Shown in pieces: positions 42,329 through 52,495 of a stretch of DNA of 52,538 nt. The notes beneath the pieces are model-generated. The model made no database searches and was not told the DNA's origin. It saw only the letters and a list, made by a program, of their open reading frames with translations. The stretch's first letter is position 1, and the number at the start of each line of letters is the position of its first letter. Position numbers and translations under genes: made by a program. Location: NCBI GenBank assembly GCA_022511065.1, contig JAFLSG010000010.1:1-52538 (forward strand), read 5' to 3'. Source of the stretch: Prevotella sp. (lineage in GTDB: Bacteria > Bacteroidota > Bacteroidia > Bacteroidales > Bacteroidaceae).

Positions 42329-43410
42329 TCTCCCATCTGTGATTTGATGAACAGCTTCTTGACGAACTTCATATCATGTTGCACCATGATTTTCACGAGG
42401 TCCTGGAAGGATGTCTTTTGTGGATTCCAACCCAGCTTGGCCTTTGCCTTTGCGGGATTACCCAACAACTGATCAACCTCAGCCGGACGGAAATATTTGG
42501 GATCTACCTCAACGAGCGCCTTGCCTGTAGCCTTGTCGTAACCCTTCTCATCGATGCCCTCGCCACGCCATTCCAATTCGATACCAGCCTCCTTGAAGGC
42601 CAAGGTAGCAAACTCGCGAACCGTATGATACTCACCCGTGGCAATCACGAAATCATCAGGCTCAGGCTGCTGCAGGATGAGCCACATACATTCGATGTAG
42701 TCCTTCGCATATCCCCAGTCGCGGAGCGAATTGAGGTTACCCAGATAAAGCTTGTCCTGATAGCCCTGCGCAATGCGTGCCGCAGCCAGGGAAATCTTGC
42801 GGGTAACGAATGTTTCACCCCGGCGCTCACTCTCATGGTTGAAGAGAATACCGTTACAGCAGTACATGCCGTAAGATTCACGGTAGTTCTTCATAATCCA
42901 GAATCCGTAAAGCTTAGCAACGGCGTAGGGAGAACGCGGATAGAATGGAGTGGTCTCACTCTGAGGCACTTCCTGCACCTTACCGTAAAGTTCGGAGGTG
43001 GAAGCCTGGTATATCTTGCACTTCTTTTCCAAACCACAGATGCGGACGGCCTCAAGAAGGCGAAGCACGCCCACGGCATCCGTATCTGCCGTGTATTCAG
43101 GCACGTCAAATGATACCTTTACGTGACTCTGGGCCGCAAGGTTATAGATTTCAGTAGGCTGGGTCTCACTGATGATGCGGATAAGTGAAGAAGAGTCCGT
43201 CATGTCCGCCCAGTGCAGGTTCACGAGACGCTTCTTTTTCATGTCGCGCACCCACTCGTCAAGGTAGAGGTGTTCGATGCGCGCGGTGTTGAAAGAAGAC
43301 GAGCGGCGCAGCAATCCATGCACCTCATATCCCTTCTCAATCAGGAATTCTGCCAAGTAAGAACCATCTTGTCCGGTAATACCGGTGATAAGAGCAACTT
43401 TTTTCTCCAT
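42325..43410 (-). CDS. gmd: GDP-mannose 4,6-dehydratase
   Basis: A 361-aa SDR enzyme converting GDP-D-mannose to GDP-4-keto-6-deoxy-D-mannose, the first committed step to GDP-fucose. Seen: the NADP loop [40 protein letters not shown] with the active-site Thr/Ser and Glu, the YAVAK Y-x3-K pair, [17 protein letters not shown] and a conserved end [15 protein letters not shown]. Length is typical. It lies between manC (10 bases) and fcl (4-base overlap). Confidence 0.97.
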   Translation of the reverse strand: MEKKVALITGITGQDGSYLAEFLIEKGYEVHGLLRRSSSFNTARIEHLYLDEWVRDMKKKRLVNLHWADMTDSSSLIRIISETQPTEIYNLAAQSHVKVSFDVPEYTADTDAVGVLRLLEAVRICGLEKKCKIYQASTSELYGKVQEVPQSETTPFYPRSPYAVAKLYGFWIMKNYRESYGMYCCNGILFNHESERRGETFVTRKISLAAARIAQGYQDKLYLGNLNSLRDWGYAKDYIECMWLILQQPEPDDFVIATGEYHTVREFATLAFKEAGIELEWRGEGIDEKGYDKATGKALVEVDPKYFRPAEVDQLLGNPAKAKAKLGWNPQKTSFQDLVKIMVQHDMKFVKKLFIKSQMGE

Positions 43411-43420
43411 GGTTTGATAT

Positions 43421-44488
43421 TTAGTTATTGCCCGAGAACTGTTTGATGCGCTGTTCTTCGGAGAGTTTACATATTAATAAGGTGTCGTCGTTCTCTGCAA
43501 TGATGTAACCATCCAATCCCTGCACGACCACTTTCTTCTCCTGCGTAGTGTGAACAATGCAGTTGTGGCTCTCAACGAGGTCAATCTCCTGACCGATGCA
43601 CACATTGCCATAAAGGTCCTTCTTGCTCTGCTCATGCAGGGAACCCCACGTGCCGAGGTCACTCCATCCGAAGTCGGCAGGGCACACGAAAATCTCCTCC
43701 GCCTTCTCCATGATGGCATAGTCCACGGATATGTTCTCGCATTCGGGGAAGCGGCGGTCAATCTCCGCCTGCTCCTTGTCAGTGCCATAGATGGGCATCA
43801 TCGACTCGAATATTTTCGCCATCGAGGGCTGATATATGCGGAAGGCATTGACGATGGTGTTCACGTTCCACACGAAGATGCCCGCATTCCAGAAGTAGTT
43901 GTTCTTCTTAATATACTCTTTGGCCGTCTCCAGATTCGGCTTTTCGCGGAATGAGTCCACGCGAAACATTTCCTTATGGCGCAGCGAGCTCGTGCTGAGG
44001 TCTGCCTGAATATAGCCGTAGCCCGTCTCAGGGCGATTGGGCTTCATGCCGAGGGTGAGGACGGCATCCGTTTCGCTCGTGAACTTCATGCAGGCCGCAA
44101 TGACCCGCTGAAACTCAGCCGTGTTCGTCACGATGTGGTCGCTCGGCGTTACGACGATATTCGCCTTCGGGTCTTTCGACTTGATTCTCCAGCTGACGTA
44201 GGCGATGCATGGTGCTGTGTTGCGGCGGCATGGCTCGCACAGGATATTGGTTGCTGGGATGTCGGGCAGTTGCGTGCACACGATATCCGCGTATTTCTGA
44301 TTGGTGACCACCCAGATGTTGCTGGGCTCCATGAGGTTTCCGAAACGCTCCACCGTCAGTTGGAGCAGACTCTTACCCACGCCGAGCACGTCAATAAACT
44401 GTTTGGGCTTCTCAGAAGTGCTCATAGGCCAGAAGCGGCTTCCCACGCCGCCCGCCATGATGACCAGATGGTTGCTAATCCTTGCCAT
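43421..44488 (-). CDS. manC: Mannose-1-phosphate guanylyltransferase
   Basis: A 355-aa nucleotidyltransferase making GDP-mannose from mannose-1-phosphate and GTP. Signature [20 protein letters not shown] at the N-terminus; later VTPSDHIV and [14 protein letters not shown]. It has only the transferase domain: the C-terminal mannose-6-phosphate isomerase domain of bifunctional ManC/AlgA is absent, so isomerase and phosphomannomutase must be elsewhere. Start 44488 (MARISNHL) is chosen because the frame to 44518 overlaps the promoter element at 44516. First gene of manC-gmd-fcl. Confidence 0.95.
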   Translation of the reverse strand: MARISNHLVIMAGGVGSRFWPMSTSEKPKQFIDVLGVGKSLLQLTVERFGNLMEPSNIWVVTNQKYADIVCTQLPDIPATNILCEPCRRNTAPCIAYVSWRIKSKDPKANIVVTPSDHIVTNTAEFQRVIAACMKFTSETDAVLTLGMKPNRPETGYGYIQADLSTSSLRHKEMFRVDSFREKPNLETAKEYIKKNNYFWNAGIFVWNVNTIVNAFRIYQPSMAKIFESMMPIYGTDKEQAEIDRRFPECENISVDYAIMEKAEEIFVCPADFGWSDLGTWGSLHEQSKKDLYGNVCIGQEIDLVESHNCIVHTTQEKKVVVQGLDGYIIAENDDTLLICKLSEEQRIKQFSGNN

Positions 44489-44515
44489 GATTCTTTGGTT
44501 GCTGATAATAATCTG

Positions 44516-44545
44516 CAAATATATACAAAAAGTTGCTGACGCAAA
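44516..44545 (-). promoter_or_regulatory. Promoter of manC-gmd-fcl
   Basis: On the minus strand, TATATTTG (CAAATATA at 44516-44523) matches TAnnTTTG, with TTTG (CAAA at 44542-44545) 18 bases upstream. It lies 28 bases before the chosen manC start. Confidence 0.65.
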
Positions 44546-44600
44546 AAAATATTCCCGAAAAAATGCGTCTCCCCGCCATTTTACTGACGTATCTCAATCT

Positions 44601-45233
44601 TCAGCCTTGAACACGCTTCTTTCGCCAATGCCTGATGGCGAAATAAATGGCGGCGATGGCGACAAGTCCGAGGATGGCGAACTTGATATACTCTGCATAC
44701 TCACCGATTTTCTCGTTCAACTGATTTTCAGGCACTATGGCGTGCAGATACCAGCCCATTGCCGCGAGAATGCTGTGCCATCCGCCTGCGCCGATGGTGG
44801 TGAACAGCAGGAATTTCCAATAGTTCATGCGGGCGAGACCCGCAGGGATGGATATCAGGTGGCGGATGACGGGCACGAAGCGACCCGTAAGCGTGGCAGC
44901 CACTCCGTGGTCGTCAAAATATTTCTCACTCTTCTCCACCTTCTGCTGATTCAGCAGACACATCTTGCCCCACTTGCTGTTGGCGAAGCGGTAGATGACG
45001 GGACGACCCACGTAGAGAGCCACGAAATAGTTGATGCTTGCCCCGACGTCGGCACCCAGCGTGGCAACGAGTATCACAAGAAATACATTGAGCGAACCGC
45101 TTGCGGCATGATAGGCGGCGGGAGTGACCACGAACTCAGAAGGTACGGGCACCACCGTGCTCTCCAAGAGCATCAGCACGAAGACCGTCGGATACCAGCC
45201 GAGGCTGTTCAGGATGTTTGTAATGAAGTTCAC
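44601..45233 (-). CDS. DedA family membrane protein
   Basis: A 210-aa inner-membrane protein of the DedA/SNARE-associated (VTT) family. Seen: ESTVVPVPSEFVVTPAAYHA at the first re-entrant loop with its acidic residue, GRPVIYRFANSKWGK and the conserved TGRFVPVIRHLISIPAGLAR. Four to five hydrophobic segments and a basic C-terminus (RHWRKKRVQG). Some DedA proteins recycle undecaprenyl phosphate, which would suit a glycan-rich cell, but the substrate here is not shown. No promoter motif was found directly upstream, so it may be co-transcribed with the TPR gene 62 bases before it. Confidence 0.93.
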   Translation of the reverse strand: MNFITNILNSLGWYPTVFVLMLLESTVVPVPSEFVVTPAAYHAASGSLNVFLVILVATLGADVGASINYFVALYVGRPVIYRFANSKWGKMCLLNQQKVEKSEKYFDDHGVAATLTGRFVPVIRHLISIPAGLARMNYWKFLLFTTIGAGGWHSILAAMGWYLHAIVPENQLNEKIGEYAEYIKFAILGLVAIAAIYFAIRHWRKKRVQG

Positions 45234-45295
45234 GTTTGTATCTGTTTTTGGTTATGATTCTATGTCTTTTGATTATGACGCTGCATCTTTGCGGG

Positions 45296-46723
45296 CTATG
45301 ACTCCTTTTCGCTGATTTTATTGCGGATGTATTCGTAATAGTCCTTGGGCTGAATTTCCTTTGGGAACAGATTGCCCAGCACTAAACGAGCCTCTTTCGG
45401 ATTCCTTGCCACCGCTTCCTGCAAGTAGGTAAGAAACTCGTCGTAGTGCTTTAAGTCCCAACAGCACAGCGCCATATAAGCATATCCCTCATTCCAGTCG
45501 GTGTCCGCGTTTCCTATGAATTTCTTCAGCAACCTGTATGCCGCCTGCGTGTAGTGGTTGTCATAGAGCGACACGATGATGCGCAGCAGCGTCCTCGAGG
45601 CATCGTCCGACTGCATCAATGCCTCCTTGAACACCGTCTCAGCCTCCTTTACCCGCCCGTTGGCAAGCAGGATGTGACCGCGTATAATCTCCATGTTTAT
45701 ATGGTCGCAATCCAGGTCGGCGGTCTTGTCTATATAGTAGAGGGCAGTCTCTACAAGATGCCGCTCATTATAGGCGAATGCAAGTTCCTGATAGATTTCG
45801 GGCAGATACAGGGAGTCTTTGTCAGCCCTTTCCTCGGCTCTCTCCAAAGCCTGTATTGCCTCCTCATAGCGTCCGAGGTTGATGAGGCAGGTGGCCTGAT
45901 GAAGATGCCCGAATTCGTCAAAATCCATCTTCTCGGAGTATTTGCGGAAGTAGTCGAGGGCGGTCTCGTAGTTCTCCATATTAAACAGGCTGTTAGCCTT
46001 GGAGAGGATGCCCTCAACATCGTTCGGGTCGATGGCGATGGCGTATTCGCTGCTCGTGATGGCAGCCCCGTAGTCCTCACTCATGAACTGTGCGCTCGCA
46101 AGGGCGTTCCAATATCGCTTAGAGTAGGGGTTGTTGTCCACAAGCTCGTTGAATATCCGCTCGCTGTCCTTGTATTTCCCAAGCCCGAAGAGGGTTCTCG
46201 CCATCAGCTCCTTGAACTCCTCAGAGTCGTCGCCTTGTGAGCGCATAAGCCATTCAAACGCCGTGTCAAAGAGGCAATACTCGGAGAAGATGTTGGCGAT
46301 GTCGAACACGTAATCCATCTGCTCGTCGGGCATCAGCGTCTTCAGATGTTCCCGATATAGTTCATCCGCCTCCTTGTATTTCCCCTCGCAGATTAGGATT
46401 TCCCCCTCAAAGTAGAGGGCTTCCAATGCGTCGAATGCCTTGATTCGTTCCGCATATTCCCTTGCCGCCTCGAAGTCATAGGTGGCGAGTGCCTCGCGTG
46501 CCTTATACAGCAGCGGCCCTACGGCATCGGGGTTATAGCTGAGTGCGAGGTTGATGGCATCGGTGGCTTCCTGAAGCTTGCCGTTGTATTGGTAATAGTC
46601 GGCAATGTCTGCCAGGTCGTCGGCATCCATATAGGCGGAATGCCCCGACTTGGCAGAGTCCTCGTATTGCTTCAGCAGCTTCTGGAAAGCCTCGCTCTCG
46701 AAATATGCGGAATCTTCAATCAT
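45296..46723 (-). CDS. Tetratricopeptide-repeat protein
   Basis: A 475-aa protein made almost wholly of TPR-type helix pairs (for example YYQYNGKLQEATDAINLALS, LFNMENYETALDYFRKYSEK and LINLGRYEEAIQALERAEER), about a dozen repeats from residue 25 to 460. There is no signal peptide or membrane helix, so it is probably cytoplasmic. TPR arrays bind peptides or scaffold complexes; the partner is unknown. It is acidic overall. It starts 4 bases after glnS and may be translationally coupled to it. Confidence 0.9.
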   Translation of the reverse strand: MIEDSAYFESEAFQKLLKQYEDSAKSGHSAYMDADDLADIADYYQYNGKLQEATDAINLALSYNPDAVGPLLYKAREALATYDFEAAREYAERIKAFDALEALYFEGEILICEGKYKEADELYREHLKTLMPDEQMDYVFDIANIFSEYCLFDTAFEWLMRSQGDDSEEFKELMARTLFGLGKYKDSERIFNELVDNNPYSKRYWNALASAQFMSEDYGAAITSSEYAIAIDPNDVEGILSKANSLFNMENYETALDYFRKYSEKMDFDEFGHLHQATCLINLGRYEEAIQALERAEERADKDSLYLPEIYQELAFAYNERHLVETALYYIDKTADLDCDHINMEIIRGHILLANGRVKEAETVFKEALMQSDDASRTLLRIIVSLYDNHYTQAAYRLLKKFIGNADTDWNEGYAYMALCCWDLKHYDEFLTYLQEAVARNPKEARLVLGNLFPKEIQPKDYYEYIRNKISEKES

Positions 46724-46727
46724 TCAC

Positions 46728-48488
46728 TTATTTGTTCTTTGCCCAGGAGTCTTTCAAGCCCACCGTCTTGTTGAACACAGGATGCTCGGCGGTGCTGTCA
46801 GTATCGGGCGTGAAATAGCCGATGCGCTGGAACTGCAGATAGGTAAGTGGCTTCATGCCAGCGGCGTATGGCTCGACATAGCAGTTGCTGATGACGGTCA
46901 GCGAGTCGGGGTTGATGATTTGTTTCATCGCCGTGACGGCATCACATCCCTGCTCATTGCGGATGGCAGCCATCTCGTCGCGCGGATTCTCAACCTTCCA
47001 CAGACGGTCATACAACCTCACCTCTGCCTTTACCGCCTCGTGGCAACTTACCCAGTGCAGGGTCTTGCCCTTAATCTTGCGGTTAGAACCGGGCAGCCCA
47101 CTACGCGACTCAGGGTCGTATGTGCAGTAGATGGTGGTCACGTTGCCGTCAGCATCTTCATCACAAGGATGCTCTTCATCGCACTTGATGATGTAAGCAT
47201 TCTTCAATCGTACTTCCTTGCCCGGCGCAAGGCGCATGAATTTCTTCTCTGCCTCCTTCATAAAGTCGTCGCGCTCAATCCAAAGCTCACGGCTGAACTC
47301 TACTTGATGCGTGCCGTCGGCTTCATTCTCGGGATTGTTCACGGCAGTCAGCTGCTCGGTCTGACCTTCGGGATAGTTAGTAATGACAACCTTCACAGGG
47401 TCGAGTACGGCACTCACGCGGAGCGAACGACTGTTTAGGTCATCACGCACGGCACTCTCAAGCAGCGCCATTTCGTTCAGCGCATCGTAGGTCGTGTAGC
47501 CTATTTTGTCAATGAATTTAATGATGCTTTCAGGGCTGTATCCACGGCGACGGAAACCGCAGAGGGTCGGCATTCGGGGGTCATCCCATCCGCTCACCAT
47601 GCCTTCGTTCACCATCGCGAGGAGGTTACGCTTTGACATCAGCGTGTAGTTCAGGTTCAGTTTGTTGAACTCCGTCTGCCGCGGACGATTGTCCTCGATG
47701 TTGTCCGTCTCGCCGCGCCATTCCTTCATCCATGTGACGAACAAGTCATACAAGGGGCGATGCTCCACGAACTCGAGCGTACACCAAGAATGGGTTACGC
47801 CCTCCAGATAGTCGCTCTGACCGTGGGCGAAGTCATACATCGGGTAGGCATTCCATTTGTCGCCCGTCTTTACGTGCGGGATGTTCAGCACGCGATAGAG
47901 TAGGGGGTCGCGGAACAGCATGTTCGGATGCGCCATGTCTATCTTCGCGCGCAACACAAGCGTGCCCGGTTCACACTTGCCGCTGTTCATAAACTCAAAC
48001 AGCCGCAGGTTTTCCTCTATGGGGCGGTCGCGATAGGGGCTGTTCGTTCCGGGACTGGTGGTGGTGCCCTTCTGCTCTGCAATCACCTCTGCGCTCTGCT
48101 CGTCAATATAGGCGCGCCCCTGCTTGATGAGCCATACAGCAAAGTCCCACAACTCCTGGAAGTAGTCGCTGGCATAATACACGTTAGCCCACTCGAAGCC
48201 GAGCCACTTGATGTCGTTCTCGATGCTTTCGATATACTCGGTGTCCTCCTTCACGGGGTTCGTATCGTCAAATCGCAGGTTGCACGTGCCGCCGTATTGC
48301 CTTGCAAGCCCGAAATCGAGGGCGATAGCCTTGGCGTGGCCGATGTGCAGATAACCGTTTGGCTCGGGTGGGAAGCGGGTCTGTACCCTGCCGCCGTTCT
48401 TGCCCTCGGCAAGGTCAGCCTTCACCTTCTGCTCTATGAAATTGAGACTCTTTCTCTCTTCGCTTTCGTTGATGATTTTCTCTTCCAT
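46728..48488 (-). CDS. glnS: Glutaminyl-tRNA synthetase
   Basis: A 586-aa class I synthetase that charges tRNA-Gln. HIGH motif in FPPEPNGYLHIGHAKAIALD, KMSKS equivalent in LMSKRN, and the C-terminal double beta-barrel anticodon domain (KVVITNYPEGQTEQ onward). Its presence implies direct glutaminylation instead of the transamidation route. It lies 18 bases after mltG and 4 bases before the TPR gene, so mltG-glnS-TPR form a probable operon. Confidence 0.96.
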   Translation of the reverse strand: MEEKIINESEERKSLNFIEQKVKADLAEGKNGGRVQTRFPPEPNGYLHIGHAKAIALDFGLARQYGGTCNLRFDDTNPVKEDTEYIESIENDIKWLGFEWANVYYASDYFQELWDFAVWLIKQGRAYIDEQSAEVIAEQKGTTTSPGTNSPYRDRPIEENLRLFEFMNSGKCEPGTLVLRAKIDMAHPNMLFRDPLLYRVLNIPHVKTGDKWNAYPMYDFAHGQSDYLEGVTHSWCTLEFVEHRPLYDLFVTWMKEWRGETDNIEDNRPRQTEFNKLNLNYTLMSKRNLLAMVNEGMVSGWDDPRMPTLCGFRRRGYSPESIIKFIDKIGYTTYDALNEMALLESAVRDDLNSRSLRVSAVLDPVKVVITNYPEGQTEQLTAVNNPENEADGTHQVEFSRELWIERDDFMKEAEKKFMRLAPGKEVRLKNAYIIKCDEEHPCDEDADGNVTTIYCTYDPESRSGLPGSNRKIKGKTLHWVSCHEAVKAEVRLYDRLWKVENPRDEMAAIRNEQGCDAVTAMKQIINPDSLTVISNCYVEPYAAGMKPLTYLQFQRIGYFTPDTDSTAEHPVFNKTVGLKDSWAKNK

Positions 48489-48506
48489 ATTGTCGTGTTG
48501 TTGATG

Positions 48507-49532
48507 TTACTTGATTCCCCGCTGGTTCAGCGCCCTTGTATAGCGGGCGGCATTCTGCAGATGCTCCCGATAGGTCTTGGCAAAGTTGTGCGTGCCCGAA
48601 AAGTCTTCCTTGGCACACATATACAGATAGTCGTGCGCCACGCGGTTCAGCACGGCGTCGATGCCTGCCTCCGATGCTATCTTGATGGGCCCCGGCGGCA
48701 GCCCTGCGTTGCGGTAGGTGTTGTAAGGACTGTCATAGCGGAGCATGTCGTGGTAGATGCGCCGCAGCCCGAAGTCCTTCAGGGCGAACTTCACGGTGGG
48801 GTCGGCTTGCAGGGGCATGCCCGTTTTGAGCCTGTTCAGATACATACCCGCTATCATCGGCTTCTCCCCGTTGTTTGCCGTCTCCTCGTCGATGATGCTC
48901 GCCAGCGTGCAAACCTCGTTGGGCGTGAGCCCTATTGAGTCGGCTTTCGCCCGCCTTTGCTCGTTCCAGAAGTGGTCGTGCTCCCGCTGCATGCGCTGCA
49001 TCAGATGCTCCACGGATGTGTTCCAATAGATTTCATAGGTGTCGGGCACGAAGATGCACGCGATGGTGGCGGTGTCATACCCGAACTTTGCACAGAAGTC
49101 GTTGTCGTGCAGCACGATGGCAAGCGCAAGGCTGTCTAACATCAGCTTCTTCGACAGTGCACCCGCCAACCGCTCCATCGTCCGACTCTCGGGGATGGTC
49201 AGCTTGATGGGCTCCTGATGTCCGTTCTTCAGATTGCGGAACACGGTGATTATGTTCTCACCCGGGCGTATCGGATAGCGGCCGCTCCTGATGTGGTCGG
49301 TATATTTCCAGTGGCGGGCAAGGCTGCGGAAGCCTATGATGCCGTGCTCATGGCCGATGGCCGACAGCTTGACGCAGACGGAGTCGATATCGTCATTGTC
49401 GTCAATGTAAACATATTCCGTCGTGTCGGACGTAGAAAAATCGTCCATGAAATAGTAATAGACCAGTCCCGCAGAACACAGAAATCCTGCGAATATTGCA
49501 ATCAGATATAATCGTTTTTTGATGGCTTCCAT
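48507..49532 (-). CDS. mltG: Endolytic murein transglycosylase MltG
   Basis: A 341-aa YceG-family protein with one N-terminal membrane helix (about 8-28, LYLIAIFAGFLCSAGLVYYY) and a periplasmic catalytic domain. The catalytic Glu is in CTLASIIDEETANNGEKPMI, followed by the family motif GMYLNRLKTGMPLQADPTV and AGLPPGPIKIASEAGIDAVL. It cuts nascent glycan strands in peptidoglycan and may end strand synthesis. The promoter element is at 49558. Confidence 0.94.
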   Translation of the reverse strand: MEAIKKRLYLIAIFAGFLCSAGLVYYYFMDDFSTSDTTEYVYIDDNDDIDSVCVKLSAIGHEHGIIGFRSLARHWKYTDHIRSGRYPIRPGENIITVFRNLKNGHQEPIKLTIPESRTMERLAGALSKKLMLDSLALAIVLHDNDFCAKFGYDTATIACIFVPDTYEIYWNTSVEHLMQRMQREHDHFWNEQRRAKADSIGLTPNEVCTLASIIDEETANNGEKPMIAGMYLNRLKTGMPLQADPTVKFALKDFGLRRIYHDMLRYDSPYNTYRNAGLPPGPIKIASEAGIDAVLNRVAHDYLYMCAKEDFSGTHNFAKTYREHLQNAARYTRALNQRGIK

Positions 49533-49557
49533 TCCCCATTATCTTCTATAACGGGTG

Positions 49558-49565
49558 CAAAGGTA
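49558..49565 (-). promoter_or_regulatory. Promoter -7 element of mltG
   Basis: CAAAGGTA, read as TACCTTTG on the minus strand, matches TAnnTTTG 25 bases before the start codon. No TTTG sits at the usual distance; one at 12 bases is too close. Confidence 0.55.
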
Positions 49566-49596
49566 CGAAATAATTTGCAAATAGAAAGCGTTGTGC

Positions 49597-52308
49597 CTAA
49601 TCTTTCTTCTTCGCATCCAAGTGGTAGGTGAACGACAGCCCGATGTAATGGTGGCGGAAGTCGCTCCAATACGTGGTCTGCTGATAAGCCGACTGCTGAC
49701 TGTAATAGCCGTCCTCGTTATTCAGGATGTCCTCAAACTCGAGTTTCAGCCTGGCCTTGTTCTTCAGGATTTTCCACGTGATGTCACCGTCCCACAACAG
49801 GCGGTTGCGGTTCATCGACTGCGCGGCATAGCCTCGGCGCATGCTCTCGGTGAGCCTGCTCCCGAATACGAGGTTACCCACCGTGGCCTCCATCTGCAAG
49901 CCCATTTCGTTGTCCCATAGCGTGGTGTTCTGCTCCGGCGATGCCGAGAATCGCAGGCGGGTGGCGTCAATCTCCGTATAGACGGATGCTTTCAGCCAGT
50001 TGTTGTCATACGACACGCTCAGATTTTCCTTCGGGTGGAAATTAGACTGCCGGTTCAGCGTGCGCTCCGTCTGCGTGGGCAGCAGCGTCAGGTAACCGTA
50101 GTGGCGGCTCACGTTGAGGCTGAACTCGTTTTGCAGCCGGAAAAGGTCGCCCAACCCCTGGTCGTAGTTCAGGCTGAAGTCCCACGACCGGCTGCCCTTC
50201 ACGGTCTCCGGGCGCGAGGTATAGACGGCGGTGGCAGGGTCGTAGCTGAGTGCGTTCACCGTGGTGTGGTCGGCGGTCTTGTAGCTGACTTTCGCGCTGA
50301 GTGATGTCTGTTGGCGCGCCAGTATCATGCCGTATTTCAGCGAGATATCGTGCGTGTGAGAGTCCAGAAGGTCGGGATTGCCCTCTTGGATGAACACCGG
50401 GTTGGTCAGGTCGCGGTAGCCGATGGTCTGCAATAGTTCGGGCTGTCGGGTATTGAAGGCATACTCCGCCTCTATGCTCGTCATTTTGTTCAACTTCCAT
50501 GTAGCCCTGAACGACGGCTCTACGAGGAAGCGGTGGCGCACGGCGGCGGTGTCAAGCAGCCCGCGCTCGTAGTCCTGTGTCTCGCGCTGCCATTGCCCTT
50601 CGATTCTCGGGTACAGTTGCAGCTGCTTGAGGTCGATGTCTGAACTGATTTGCAGTCCGTGGCTCATGCGGTTGTAGCGGTCGCTGAACGAGTTGGCTGC
50701 GTCTGCCGCGCCGTCGGTCATGAAGTCCTGTCGGTTGCGCCTGTGGTCGTATTTGGTGTGGTATGTCGTGCGCAGTGTCCAGTCTTTCGTCATCGGATGC
50801 CAGTAGAACGCTTTCCAGTCCGTCTTCAGGTCTGATAGGGGCGACTGGGCATACTGGCTCAACACCGACGGTGCGCTGCCGCCCTCCCTGTGGTCGGTGA
50901 TGGTGCGCTCCGTCCAGCTGTCCGTCTTGCGGTCGTTGTAGTTGATTCGCCAGTCGATGCCATACACCTTGCCCTTTCGTATTAGATGACTCCATCGGCC
51001 GTTGATGCTCACGTCGAGCTGGGTCCCGTCGTCGCGCGTGTTCGTCAGTTGCGAGAGCGTGGGCACGTATGCCTCGCCCACATACTCTTGTTGCTCCGTC
51101 GTCTGCCGGCTGTGTGTCTGTTTGTCTTGGTATTGCACGTGGGCAGTCGTCTGCACGGTGTTCATTGTGTCGGGCCGCCATAGCAGGGTGCCGCGAAAGG
51201 TGGGGTTCAGCGAGTGGGCGCGCCGATAGGTGTCCGTGCTTTGCAGCGAGGCGGCGGTGTCGGGAAAGTAGTTCTCCGTCTCGCTGCGGCTATTGCTCCG
51301 CGAGTCGTCGTGGGCGATTCCGCCGCTGAGACTGTAGTTATTTTTCATCTCCCGCTTCCCTTGCGTCTTCGCCCAGTTGTGCTGCCATCCTCCCGATGCG
51401 CCATGCTCGGTTTCATACCCGTTGCTCTCCCCACGGCTCCATCCTCCTTGATAGCGGCGGTGACGCTTCGCGATGTTGTTCGCATCGGCAAACACCATCA
51501 CGGGGTCGGTCTTTGAGAGGCGGTTCAGCCCCACCTCCGCCTCGTAGTATTCCGGCGACTGATAGCCCGCCGTCATGTCGCCATACCATTTGTCGAGAAA
51601 TCCGGGTTTGATGGTCAGGTCGAGCACCATATCCTCCTCGCCGTCGTTTCTCCCCGTGCGCTCCTTGTAGTCCGAAGCCTTGTTGTATGCCTTGATGTCC
51701 TGCACCGCTTCCACAGGCAACTTGTTCACCAGGTCGCTGCCGCCGAACAGGCTCTCGCCGTCCATCGTCAGGCGGATGGGCTTGCCGTTCCACGACATCT
51801 TGCCGTCGCTGCCCACCTGCACGCCCGGCAACTGGCGTATCAACTCGTCGAGCCTTGCCCCCTCTTGCAGATGAAATGCGTCGGGATTGAACACGATGGT
51901 GTCGCCCCTGACGGTAAACCGCCGTGCATGGCCCGTCACCTCCACCGCCTTCAGCAGTTGCTCCGACATCTTCAGTTCTATCGTCCCTATGTCTATCGTG
52001 TCCTTCATGCCGCTCGAGAGCGCCATCACGTTTTTCGTCTTTGGGTAATAGCCCAGCATCGACACCTCTATCGTTCCCCGTCCGTGGGCGAGGAATGTGA
52101 ACACACCCGTGGAGTCTGCCTTGACTGTGCTCCAGCTTCGCACACCATTCTCCCATTTGCTCTCGAATTTGATGGAGGCCTCGGGTAGTCCCTCCTTCGT
52201 GTCCGCATCCACCACGCGACCGCGCAGGAAGTCAGCCCTTGCCGTCTGGACACCCACCGTCATGGCGATGATGAGCCACAGGATTGCCAATGATTTAGAT
52301 TGTCTCAT
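49597..52308 (-). CDS. Outer-membrane beta-barrel protein with carboxypeptidase-regulatory-like domain
   Basis: A 903-aa outer-membrane protein. Signal peptide 1-25 (ending TARA), then a CarboxypepD-regulatory-like Ig domain (about 26-115: FLRGRVVDADTKEGLPEASI), a TonB plug-like region (about 130-230: LQEGARLDELIRQLPGVQVG) and a long C-terminal barrel rich in alternating aromatic strands, ending in HHYIGLSFTYHLDAKKKD. This is the Bacteroidetes 'outer membrane beta-barrel family' related to TonB-dependent receptors, without the SusC signature. No SusD partner is adjacent. Ligand unknown. The promoter element is at 52369. Confidence 0.9.
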   Translation of the reverse strand: MRQSKSLAILWLIIAMTVGVQTARADFLRGRVVDADTKEGLPEASIKFESKWENGVRSWSTVKADSTGVFTFLAHGRGTIEVSMLGYYPKTKNVMALSSGMKDTIDIGTIELKMSEQLLKAVEVTGHARRFTVRGDTIVFNPDAFHLQEGARLDELIRQLPGVQVGSDGKMSWNGKPIRLTMDGESLFGGSDLVNKLPVEAVQDIKAYNKASDYKERTGRNDGEEDMVLDLTIKPGFLDKWYGDMTAGYQSPEYYEAEVGLNRLSKTDPVMVFADANNIAKRHRRYQGGWSRGESNGYETEHGASGGWQHNWAKTQGKREMKNNYSLSGGIAHDDSRSNSRSETENYFPDTAASLQSTDTYRRAHSLNPTFRGTLLWRPDTMNTVQTTAHVQYQDKQTHSRQTTEQQEYVGEAYVPTLSQLTNTRDDGTQLDVSINGRWSHLIRKGKVYGIDWRINYNDRKTDSWTERTITDHREGGSAPSVLSQYAQSPLSDLKTDWKAFYWHPMTKDWTLRTTYHTKYDHRRNRQDFMTDGAADAANSFSDRYNRMSHGLQISSDIDLKQLQLYPRIEGQWQRETQDYERGLLDTAAVRHRFLVEPSFRATWKLNKMTSIEAEYAFNTRQPELLQTIGYRDLTNPVFIQEGNPDLLDSHTHDISLKYGMILARQQTSLSAKVSYKTADHTTVNALSYDPATAVYTSRPETVKGSRSWDFSLNYDQGLGDLFRLQNEFSLNVSRHYGYLTLLPTQTERTLNRQSNFHPKENLSVSYDNNWLKASVYTEIDATRLRFSASPEQNTTLWDNEMGLQMEATVGNLVFGSRLTESMRRGYAAQSMNRNRLLWDGDITWKILKNKARLKLEFEDILNNEDGYYSQQSAYQQTTYWSDFRHHYIGLSFTYHLDAKKKD

Positions 52309-52368
52309 GCTCCTTTTCTATAATGAAAGTCTTGCCGCGATGTTGCACATAGATTGCAACCGACGGTG

Positions 52369-52376
52369 CAAAGATA
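52369..52376 (-). promoter_or_regulatory. Promoter -7 element of the outer-membrane barrel gene
   Basis: CAAAGATA, read as TATCTTTG on the minus strand, matches TAnnTTTG 60 bases before the ATG. No clear -33. Confidence 0.55.
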
Positions 52377-52495
52377 GGCAATTTCCTCGTGCGCCGTGCA
52401 TAATTAAAGATTTCTTAACTAAAAAAAACAGGTGTTAAATTATTTTGGCTGATGCTGCGTGAACTTCCGCGCTCATTTGGTGTGGCATGGCACAC

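Noticed and set aside
44301..45257. Plus-strand frame (318 codons) over manC and DedA
   Set aside because: It spans two real minus-strand genes and their promoter; composition is that of a shadow frame.
47928..48938. Plus-strand frame (336 codons) over glnS and mltG
   Set aside because: Antisense to two recognised enzymes; no domain visible.
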